A DNA stretch of 5,206 nucleotides from Nitrospirota bacterium. GTDB taxonomy: Bacteria; Nitrospirota; Thermodesulfovibrionia; Thermodesulfovibrionales; UBA6898. How positions within the stretch are numbered: position 1 is the first letter of the stretch; every line of letters begins with the position of its first letter. Below, piece after piece: positions 1-4,582 of this stretch. The position numbers and the translations under genes are program-made. Under the pieces are notes generated by a model. It made no database searches and was not told the DNA's origin. It saw nothing but the letters and a program-made list of their open reading frames with translations. The stretch is from contig JAJYLU010000183.1 of NCBI GenBank assembly GCA_021787505.1, positions 1 to 5,206 of the forward strand, given 5' to 3'.

Positions 1-404
1 CCTTTTAGAAAATTAGCGCCGACCCAAACTTTCAGGGCGTCGTTCCCTGCGCCTGCGAAATCAAACGCTCCGGAATCAGCGTCATCAGTGAAGTAGAATT
101 TTTTCCCCTGGACATCGGAGACGGCGAAGTGAGAGATATAAATATTGTTTACGCCGAATTTCGACTGGTAGCGCCTCTTCTGCACTCCGACGGCAAAGAA
201 GGTGAGTTCGTATCCGAATTCCCTGCCCTGCTCATCAAAAAGATGTCCGGTAAAATACCACCACTGGACCCTGTGGTCGCCCTTATAATAGAAGTCGTCC
301 GGGATTCTGACCTGTGAATCCGGCGTAACGTCGCTGTATTCAGCGGCGTGTGCGACCCGCGGCAGGAAAAGGAGAAGCAGGAGGATCGGCACGCAGGACC
401 GCAT
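1..404 (-). CDS. Secreted CrtC/AttH-like (lipocalin-type) predicted hydrolase, N-terminal part
   Basis: The gene starts inside the window and runs off its left edge, so 134 residues are visible. Residues 1-20 form a signal peptide: an Arg near the start, a Leu-rich core (residues 7-14) and an AHA-type site before AEY, which predicts export to the periplasm. After it comes the hallmark of the CrtC/AttH family (COG5621, 'predicted secreted hydrolase'): HRVQWWYFTGHL at 44-55, then FGYELTFF at 63-70. Members usually have about 350-400 residues with two lipocalin-like beta domains. Some, such as CrtC, hydrate carotenoids, but most are uncharacterised, so no substrate is assigned. Two adjacent ATGs exist (407 and 404). 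I prefer 404 because GAGG lies 6 nt before it and only 3 nt before 407. The start follows the LOG-gene stop by less than 10 bp, so the two are probably co-transcribed. Family call is firm; function is open. Confidence 0.85.
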   Translation of the reverse strand, partial: MRSCVPILLLLLFLPRVAHAAEYSDVTPDSQVRIPDDFYYKGDHRVQWWYFTGHLFDEQGREFGYELTFFAVGVQKRRYQSKFGVNNIYISHFAVSDVQGKKFYFTDDADSGAFDFAGAGNDALKVWVGANFLK

Positions 405-412
405 CATTTCCC

Positions 413-1447
413 TCAGAGGACATTGATCGCATCGATGAGCCCCCTCAGCCTTCCGAGGTTCTTCCGGTCGAAATCCACGACGAGCCTCGGCAGGTGCGCT
501 ATCTCTGGTTCATCGCTTTCGGCCGCCAGAGGCGAAGAGAGGTAAATATCCCCTCCCGGAATAAGGATGTCGGGAAAACTCCCTTTCAGTTTCTCGACCG
601 ACAGCGCATCGATAGGGGAGGAGAGCCGGATCACCAGGGTCCCGTCTACGTATCTCAGGCTGTGATAGCGGCGGTAGAAACGGTCTACCTTCGCAAGCAC
701 CGCATCCACCGAGTCGGCGCGCTCGAAAAGATAAAAATCCGATCCGCCGATATAACCTTCTCTGAGGAGTTTGTCCTTGAAGAAGCGTATGCACCTGGAC
801 CAGTAATTTCCGCCCGGAACGTCTACGAGGACAAGAGGCAGGGGATCACGCTTCCCTGTCTGCACAAGGGTCAGCGTTTCCATAGCCTCGTCGAGAGTGC
901 CGAAACCTCCGGGGAAAAGGACAACGGCGTTCGCCTCCTTGATGAAGGCCACCTTCCGGTTGAAAAAATATTTGTAAACTATAAGACGCGGGTTCCCTTC
1001 GAGCACCGGGTTCGGCCTCTGCTCAAAGGGGAGCCTGATGTTCACTCCGAAGGAGTGCTTCGGGCCCGCCCCCTCATTTACGGCCTGCATGATGCCGGGG
1101 CCGCCGCCTGTAATCACCATCTGTCCGGATTCAGCGATCTTTCTGCCGAGGAGACGCGCCATTTTATAAACCGGCTCATCCGGTTTTGTCCTTGCGGAGC
1201 CGAAGACGGTGATCTTGCGTACGTCCTTATACGGGCCGAATATCTTGGAGGTGAAGCGCATCTCTTTCAGGGTCGAGTTCATGAGCTTGAGGTCCGCCTT
1301 GTTCTCACGCTCCTCCTGACCTGCCTTGAGAGCGGTTATGATCATCTCACGGACAAGCTCCCGCGTGCGGATGTCGCCGGCCATATCCATCAATTGATCG
1401 ATAGCCGCATCCAACGGGCCGTTCGTTCTGCCGAATCTGAGTTTCAT
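413..1447 (-). CDS. LOG-family (TIGR00730-like) Rossmann nucleotide-processing protein, long form
   Basis: The protein has 344 residues. The central part is a Rossmann-like LOG domain (about 78-255): VFGSAR at 81-86, GGGPGIM at 114-120, and the signature PGGFGTLDE at 179-187. By analogy with characterised LOG enzymes, Arg164 (FFNRK) and Glu187 correspond to the catalytic pair, and both are present. LOG enzymes hydrolyse nucleoside 5'-monophosphates to the free base and ribose 5-phosphate; some release cytokinins, while the PpnN branch degrades purine nucleotides. Which substrate applies here cannot be told. Ordinary LOG proteins have about 200 residues. This one carries a charged, probably helical N-terminal extension of about 75 residues and a C-terminal extension of about 90, both unassigned. 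It is likely cytoplasmic, with no signal peptide. The ATG at 1447 has no strong ribosome site; internal Met20 or Met22 is a possible alternative. The downstream exported hydrolase begins almost at once, suggesting an operon. Confidence 0.9.
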   Translation of the reverse strand: MKLRFGRTNGPLDAAIDQLMDMAGDIRTRELVREMIITALKAGQEERENKADLKLMNSTLKEMRFTSKIFGPYKDVRKITVFGSARTKPDEPVYKMARLLGRKIAESGQMVITGGGPGIMQAVNEGAGPKHSFGVNIRLPFEQRPNPVLEGNPRLIVYKYFFNRKVAFIKEANAVVLFPGGFGTLDEAMETLTLVQTGKRDPLPLVLVDVPGGNYWSRCIRFFKDKLLREGYIGGSDFYLFERADSVDAVLAKVDRFYRRYHSLRYVDGTLVIRLSSPIDALSVEKLKGSFPDILIPGGDIYLSSPLAAESDEPEIAHLPRLVVDFDRKNLGRLRGLIDAINVL

Positions 1448-1774
1448 GCGCTAAATGTCTTAACCGTAAATCACGTGACTGTCACATGAAAAGACTATTT
1501 CAACTCCCGGTCCAATTGCCCTTTCTGCGACTCTCACTATTGTACATGAAAAACATTTGCCCGTGCAGGCTCGCACATATCGATCTCCGTCCTGAAATGC
1601 TTTTCTTAGCGCTTTTTGCGGCTTTGCGCGATCAACGGGATCATACAGAGATGTCCCGGACTTCACAATTTCTTCACCAGTATTTCAAAATTCCTTCAAA
1701 AGGCTCTGTTATTCTTTTCTGCAAAAGTGTTCGTGCAATACTTTTCAAAACTCGGAAGTCGCAGGAGGTTGTAC
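1448..1774. other. Intergenic region between divergent LOG and Cys mini-protein genes
   Basis: I see no convincing gene in these 327 bases. Open frames here lack ribosome sites and have low-complexity or overlapping translations. The region must hold the promoters of the minus-strand LOG gene and the plus-strand mini-protein, but neither shows a good sigma-70 match. The only marked structures are a 19-bp near-palindrome at 1471-1489 and three copies of TTCAAAA at 1684, 1695 and 1744, the first two 11 bp apart. Confidence 0.6.
1471..1489. promoter_or_regulatory. 19-bp near-palindrome upstream of the LOG gene (possible operator)
   Basis: TCACGTGACTGTCACATGA reads almost the same on both strands. 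The core GTGAC-T-GTCAC is a perfect inverted repeat, and only one symmetric pair outside it fails. It lies 24-42 bp before the LOG start codon, where a repressor or activator could act. It is not a CRP/FNR site, since the half-sites are too close. No regulator is identified, so this is a candidate only. Confidence 0.3.
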
Positions 1775-1978
1775 ATGAGCTGCCCGTATTTCAAAGAAGG
1801 TTACTTCGGCATCTGTGTTGCCCCGGACGCAATTCATGTGCCGAGCATCGCAGAGATGGAGAAATTCTGTTTCAGGGTGCGTTATGAAAGCTGCCCGAAT
1901 TTTGCGGACATGGGATATCCGGTCTATTCGAAAAAGGCCGCTGATGCGACAAATACTACAGAGACACTCAGACACTGA
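1775..1978 (+). CDS. Four-cysteine mini-protein, function unknown
   Basis: This gene encodes 67 residues. The open frame extends upstream, but this ATG is preceded by a perfect AGGAGG at 1763-1768 with a 6-nt spacer, and the sensible protein sequence begins here. Four cysteines lie at 3, 14, 32 and 40 in the pattern C-P-Y-F-x7-C, then F-C, then S-C-P-N-F. Two are followed by Pro and an aromatic at +3 (CPYF, CPNF), giving the look of a small metal-binding (zinc or Fe-S) or disulfide module. The last 25 residues are polar and probably disordered. There is no signal peptide or membrane segment, so it is probably cytoplasmic. I do not recognise a named family. It stands alone between the LOG gene and tatA, 131 bp before the latter. 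The start is well supported; the metal role is inference. Confidence 0.75.
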   Translation: MSCPYFKEGYFGICVAPDAIHVPSIAEMEKFCFRVRYESCPNFADMGYPVYSKKAADATNTTETLRH

Positions 1979-2069
1979 ATCTGTCGCGGCATAATCAGGG
2001 ACTTCTCTTTTTGCGCCTCCGCGTTTCAGGGTGACTGCCCTTGGAGCCACAGACTGTCCGGGATTATTG

Positions 2070-2075
2070 TATACT
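2070..2075 (+). promoter_or_regulatory. Candidate -10 element upstream of tatA
   Basis: TATACT matches the sigma-70 -10 consensus at five of six positions and sits 34 bp before the tatA ATG, in an AT-rich stretch. No -35 box is found at the usual 16-18 bp spacing; TTGGAG at 2041-2046 is too far away. A promoter here would let tatA be transcribed separately from the mini-protein. Confidence 0.35.
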
Positions 2076-2109
2076 ATATCATCCATGACTTAAGAAGGAG
2101 GCGAAGGAT

Positions 2110-2304
2110 ATGCTCAGGGGACTTTTCCAGCCGATGCACCTGCTGATAATACTCGCGATAGCGCTGGTAGTATTCGGTCCGTCAAGACTGCCGGAAATGG
2201 GCAAGGCGCTCGGCAAGAGTGTCAGGGACTTTAAAAAGGCGCTTTCCGGAGACGAAAAAGATTCCGCGATCGAGATCAAGAAAGATTCTTCTCAGGACAC
2301 CTAA
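2110..2304 (+). CDS. tatA: Sec-independent translocase component, TatA/E family
   Basis: The 64-residue protein has the full TatA/E plan: a short N-terminus with QPMH, one membrane helix (about 9-22, LLIILAIALVVF), the FGPSRLPE hinge at 22-29, an amphipathic helix (about 30-45, ending FKKALSG), and a charged tail. TatA/E proteins assemble with TatC in the inner membrane and form the passage for folded twin-arginine substrates. The start is supported by AAGGAGG at 2095-2101, 8 nt before the ATG. The length is at the short end for TatA and well below TatB. No tatC or tatB lies in the window, so this is an orphan copy or the main tatA away from tatC. TatA and TatE cannot be separated from sequence alone, so the symbol marks the family. 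Confidence 0.9.
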   Translation: MLRGLFQPMHLLIILAIALVVFGPSRLPEMGKALGKSVRDFKKALSGDEKDSAIEIKKDSSQDT

Positions 2305-2318
2305 GAGATAGTTTTAAG

Positions 2319-2359
2319 CCGGTCCTGTATTACGCCATATCCCTTCGCGGAGGGACCGG
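2319..2359. repeat. Inverted repeat with competing inner hairpin downstream of tatA
   Basis: The arms CCGGTCC (2319-2325) and GGACCGG (2353-2359) are perfectly complementary, with 27 bases between them. A smaller hairpin, CCCT/AGGG (2341-2344 and 2351-2354), overlaps the right arm, so the two folds partly exclude each other. It lies 15 bp after the tatA stop. No U-run follows it. Confidence 0.45.
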
Positions 2360-2368
2360 ACTTGTTTC

Positions 2369-2400
2369 AGGGGCAGATGCAATGATGACTTTGCCCCTTT
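2369..2400 (+). terminator. Possible intrinsic terminator after tatA
   Basis: A 9-bp stem (2369-2377 pairing with 2390-2398, one G-U pair, GGGGCA/TGCCCC core) closes a 12-base loop. The following T-tract is short: TTT, then CGG. It could end tatA transcription before the cyclase gene, but the weak tail keeps confidence low. Confidence 0.4.
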
Positions 2401-2463
2401 CGGCCTTCAAAGAGTTTTTCTCCATCCAATATTTTCTCTTCACAAAACGACAAAAATGGTGTA

Positions 2464-2475
2464 TGGTTATAACCA
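2464..2475. promoter_or_regulatory. 12-bp palindrome overlapping a possible -10 box upstream of the cyclase gene
   Basis: TGGTTATAACCA is a perfect palindrome about 110 bp before the cyclase start. It contains TATAAC, a five-of-six match to the -10 consensus. A weak -35 (ACGACA, 2447-2452) sits at a short 15-bp spacing. A site like this could bind a dimeric regulator and block the promoter, but no binding protein can be named. Confidence 0.25.
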
Positions 2476-2499
2476 ATAAACATGAAAACGGCAATAATT

Positions 2500-2525
2500 C
2501 ACGCAAGGCGCTTTAACTTTGCGTG
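2500..2525 (+). repeat. Hairpin in the probable 5' leader of the cyclase gene
   Basis: CACGCAAGG (2500-2508) pairs with CTTTGCGTG (2517-2525), nine pairs including one G-U, around an 8-base loop. It lies about 57 bp before the ATG at 2583. There is no T-run, so it is not a terminator; it may be a leader stem. Confidence 0.4.
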
Positions 2526-2582
2526 CGCAGCGTTCTGTGCATGAGACTGCTTTCTTAGATAAGAACCTAATTCGGGATTTTG

Positions 2583-3566
2583 ATGAATACCGCACATGCC
2601 AATAAAGAAGCCCTGCCGGGCGAGCTGAGGAAGCTGCGGAAGCGGAATGCCGAGATGGAGGGTATGATCGAAAAACTTAAGAAGACCGAAGAGAAGCAGA
2701 GCAGGAGCGAGGAGAGATACCGATCTCTCGTGGAATCGACGGAGGATTCCATCTATCTTGTGGACAAAGACTGTCGTTATCTCTTCATAAACAGAAGGCA
2801 TTTAAAACGGATGGGCCTGCCCAGGAGAAAGCTCATAGGGAAGCCGTACTGCGAATTCCATTCGGAGGTGGAAACGAAATGGTTTGCCGAAAAGGTGGCC
2901 CAGGTTTTTGAAACCGGCTGCTCGGTCCAGCACGAACACAGGAGCCTCAGGGACGGACGGGACTTCTTAAGGACGTTCAGTCCGGTAAAAGGTCCGAGCG
3001 GAAGAATATCCGCGGTCACCGTTGTTTCGAAGGATGTGACCAGGCTGAAGCGCATGGAAGAGAAACTCCATTTCCTTTCCGTTACGGACGAGCTCACGAG
3101 GATCTATAACCGGCGCGGCTTTTTTACGCTGGCCGAACACCTGCTCAAGGTGGCAAAGAGGATGAAGAAAAAGGCGCATATGCTTTATGTCGATCTCGAC
3201 GGTCTTAAAGAAATCAACGACACCTATGGGCACCATGAGGGGGACATGGCGCTTGTCGAACTCGCCACTGTCCTTAAAGGGAGCTTCCGGGAGTCGGACA
3301 TCGTTGCCCGTATCGGCGGAGACGAATTTGCCGTGGTGCCGGTGGGGGCCGAAGAAGACACCTCGGACGTGATCAGGGGCCGTCTCGAAAAAGCCCTTGA
3401 TCTGCACAATGCAAAGACCCGCCGCAGCTACAAATTGCGGGTAAGCTGCGGGATCGCCTCGTTTGATCCCGATTGTCCGTGCTCGCTGGACGACCTGCTC
3501 GTGCAAGCGGACAAGGCGATGTACAAACAAAAGAAACTGAAGAAACTCAACTCCTCGAAGAAGTGA
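2583..3566 (+). CDS. PAS-GGDEF diguanylate cyclase
   Basis: The 327-residue protein makes the second messenger c-di-GMP from two GTP. Order of parts: a charged coiled-coil stretch (about 8-45), a PAS sensor domain (about 44-155, with SLVESTEDSIYLVD near its start), and a GGDEF domain (about 160-320) opening with DELTRIYNRRGF. The active-site motif GGDEF is intact at 245-249, and the metal-binding Asp of YVDLDGLKEIN is at 204. RESD at 236-239 lies exactly five residues before GGDEF, the classic RxxD inhibitory site, so product feedback inhibition is expected. It has no membrane segment or signal peptide and is a soluble sensor; the PAS ligand is unknown. ATG 2583 is chosen over TTG 2580. Only a weak GGGA lies 5 nt upstream, so Met25 or Met28 is an alternative. 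Possible hairpin and palindrome signals precede it. Active cyclase is the confident call. Confidence 0.93.
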   Translation: MNTAHANKEALPGELRKLRKRNAEMEGMIEKLKKTEEKQSRSEERYRSLVESTEDSIYLVDKDCRYLFINRRHLKRMGLPRRKLIGKPYCEFHSEVETKWFAEKVAQVFETGCSVQHEHRSLRDGRDFLRTFSPVKGPSGRISAVTVVSKDVTRLKRMEEKLHFLSVTDELTRIYNRRGFFTLAEHLLKVAKRMKKKAHMLYVDLDGLKEINDTYGHHEGDMALVELATVLKGSFRESDIVARIGGDEFAVVPVGAEEDTSDVIRGRLEKALDLHNAKTRRSYKLRVSCGIASFDPDCPCSLDDLLVQADKAMYKQKKLKKLNSSKK

Positions 3567-3584
3567 CTTTATAACATCTTCTTC

Positions 3585-3605
3585 ATTCCGGATTTAATCG
3601 GGAAT
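3585..3605. terminator. Palindromic hairpin between convergent genes (possible two-way terminator)
   Basis: The arms at 3585-3594 and 3596-3605 pair except at one position, centred on T3595. The repeat falls in the 45-bp gap where the cyclase and the OmpA-type lipoprotein genes end facing each other, the usual place for a shared terminator. Neither strand has a clear T-run after it. Confidence 0.3.
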
Positions 3606-3611
3606 CCATCC

Positions 3612-4271
3612 CTATTCCATGGTCGTTTCGAAATGGACCCTCCTGTTTGCCTTCATCTCCTTTGAATTCTTGTTCCGGGGCGTAGGCTCCTCGGCAAAAA
3701 GAGGCCGGGTCTTGCCATAGGCGATAATGGACAACCTCCTGGGAGATATGCCGCCCTTGACCAGGAATTCCCTGACCGCGTTTGCCCTTTTCCTGCTCAG
3801 CCTCAGGTTGTAATGCTCTGAACCATGCTGGCAGGCATGACCATCGATGCTGACTTTGATCTTGGCATTGCCCTTGAGTATCCTGATATCTTTTCTAAGT
3901 ATTTTCTTGGCGTGTTCGCTGAGGGTCGCCTTGTTAAAATCAAAATGCACGTCCTCCAGCAGGCAGAGCGCCTTCGCCTTTGCCGTGGCCTCTTTGGCCG
4001 TTGCGATCGCCTCATTGTCCCTGCATTCGGCATAGACTTCGTAGGCCTTCTCCTTCATGTCCCTTACGGCATTGAAATCCTCTGGACATTTCTGGTCCTT
4101 GCCCGCCTTGCGGGCATCGTCCACCGCCCTGTCGGCCTCCGGCAACTCCTTAGGATAGTACCAGTACATATAGGGATCTTTCGGCGCGAATTCCCTGCCT
4201 GCGCATCCCAGAGTCATAACGATAGAGAATAAGACAATCGAGATCATAAGCAGTTTTGCGGACATCTTCAT
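3612..4271 (-). CDS. Outer-membrane lipoprotein with C-terminal OmpA-like domain
   Basis: The 219-residue protein starts with a lipoprotein signal: a basic N-terminus, a hydrophobic core (7-21) and TLGC, giving lipidated Cys23 after cleavage. Residues 42-103 are an Ala/Lys/Glu-rich helical linker with Cys62, Cys83 and Cys103. The OmpA-like domain (about 106-215) begins VHFDFNKATL, continues through IDGHACQHGSEHYN (142-155) and LSRKRANAV (158-166), and ends NRRVHF (209-214). This fold normally binds peptidoglycan diaminopimelate through an Asp and an Arg. Here the Arg is kept (Arg162), but the Asp position is Cys147. The role is probably tying the outer membrane to the wall or a related envelope function. 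It resembles Pal, but the long linker and the Cys change advise against that name. The start has a strong AAGGAGG 7 nt upstream (4279-4285), and a near-consensus promoter lies above it. Confidence 0.9.
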   Translation of the reverse strand: MKMSAKLLMISIVLFSIVMTLGCAGREFAPKDPYMYWYYPKELPEADRAVDDARKAGKDQKCPEDFNAVRDMKEKAYEVYAECRDNEAIATAKEATAKAKALCLLEDVHFDFNKATLSEHAKKILRKDIRILKGNAKIKVSIDGHACQHGSEHYNLRLSRKRANAVREFLVKGGISPRRLSIIAYGKTRPLFAEEPTPRNKNSKEMKANRRVHFETTME

Positions 4272-4298
4272 AGCGGCCCCTCCTTTTTCTTTATATAA

Positions 4299-4326
4299 AT
4301 AATACTCATCTTTCCCGGAATGTCAA
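4299..4326 (-). promoter_or_regulatory. Strong sigma-70-type promoter of the OmpA-like lipoprotein gene
   Basis: Read on the minus strand, a perfect TTGACA (-35, 4326-4321) is followed after 16 bp by TATTAT (-10, 4304-4299), five of six matches. Transcription should start near 4292, giving a leader of about 20 bases that contains the AAGGAGG ribosome site. TTTCCCG occurs twice on the plus strand (4311-4317 and 4330-4336), flanking the -35 box. Strong basal expression is expected. Confidence 0.75.
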
Positions 4327-4374
4327 CATTTTCCCGAAAGAAGATCGGGCGTTTCGGAAGGGACCGGTTTCCTA

Positions 4375-4380
4375 TATAAT
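4375..4380 (+). promoter_or_regulatory. Consensus -10 element for the small ORF at 4413
   Basis: TATAAT is a perfect -10 box 33 bp before the small ORF's ATG, and the gap includes its GAGGAGG ribosome site. The -35 is poor (TTCGGA or TTTCGG at about 4352-4358), so an activator may be needed. It is divergent from the lipoprotein promoter. Confidence 0.45.
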
Positions 4381-4412
4381 TTCAGTAACAATATTTCATT
4401 GAGGAGGATTGC

Positions 4413-4517
4413 ATGAAGATCGAACTGGAAGGAAAGAAAGGGACTATTACGCTCCTTTTCGCCGCGAAGGACTCAGAGCATGCCAATGCAGCTGTCCTGA
4501 AAGAGTTGATCGATTGA
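4413..4517 (+). CDS. Small 34-residue protein upstream of transketolase, unknown function
   Basis: This ORF has a textbook ribosome site (GAGGAGG, 4401-4407, five bases before the ATG) and a consensus -10 box upstream, so translation is likely. The product starts MKIELEGKKGTITLLF, a beta-hairpin-like pattern, then turns to a probable helix, and stops at TGA (4515-4517). It has no signal peptide and no cysteines. I know no family for it. In the -1 frame the reading stays open across this stop and ends at 4582, overlapping the transketolase ATG as ATGA. The gene may therefore be the front half of a frameshifted product of about 56 residues. It could also be a leader peptide. The stop codon lies within the probable transketolase -35 box. 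Confidence 0.5.
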   Translation: MKIELEGKKGTITLLFAAKDSEHANAAVLKELID

Positions 4518-4541
4518 CAACGGACATGGAATTGATAGAAT
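4514..4541 (+). promoter_or_regulatory. Probable sigma-70 promoter of the transketolase gene
   Basis: A perfect TTGACA (4514-4519) is followed after 16 bp by TAGAAT (4536-4541), five of six matches, preceded by TG at 4533-4534 as in an extended -10 element. Transcription would start near 4548, about 30 bases before the ATG. The -35 box overlaps the small ORF's stop codon, so the transketolase can be transcribed independently of that ORF. Confidence 0.6.
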
Positions 4542-4582
4542 CTTATGTGAACTCAAAAAAAAGAACGAGGCAAATATCATGA
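4526..4582 (+). other. Possible continuation frame of the small ORF, overlapping the transketolase start
   Basis: In the frame one base behind the 34-residue ORF, codons stay open from before its stop to a TGA at 4580-4582. That TGA overlaps the transketolase ATG (4579-4581). From its first ATG at 4526 it encodes 18 charged, helix-forming residues, MELIESYVNSKKRTRQIS. The ATGA overlap is typical of a coupled upstream gene. This suggests a single-base deletion, a frameshift or chance; no strong ribosome site precedes 4526. Confidence 0.3.

Noticed and set aside
350..1489. Plus-strand open frame of 379 codons
   Set aside because: It is antisense to the clear LOG-family gene, its translation shows no family motifs, and no ribosome site supports it.
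1460..1666. Minus-strand open frame of 68 codons upstream of the LOG gene
   Set aside because: No ribosome site or motif; it lies where LOG regulatory signals are expected.
1684..1750. Three TTCAAAA repeats as a tandem operator
   Set aside because: The spacing is uneven (11 and 49 bp) and such AT-rich words recur by chance.
1486..1887. Plus-strand open frame of 133 codons over the intergenic region
   Set aside because: It overlaps the well-supported mini-protein in another frame, has no ribosome site and shows no recognisable sequence.
2028..2041. AGGG/CCCT hairpin after the mini-protein gene
   Set aside because: The stem has only four pairs and no T-run, so it is too weak to call a terminator.
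1745..2086. Minus-strand open frame of 113 codons
   Set aside because: It is antisense to the mini-protein and the tatA leader, and its sequence looks random.
2967..3530. Minus-strand open frame of 187 codons
   Set aside because: It mirrors the conserved GGDEF domain on the opposite strand and has no independent support.
3825..4232. Plus-strand open frame of 135 codons
   Set aside because: It is antisense to the OmpA-like lipoprotein gene, whose motifs, promoter and ribosome site are clear.
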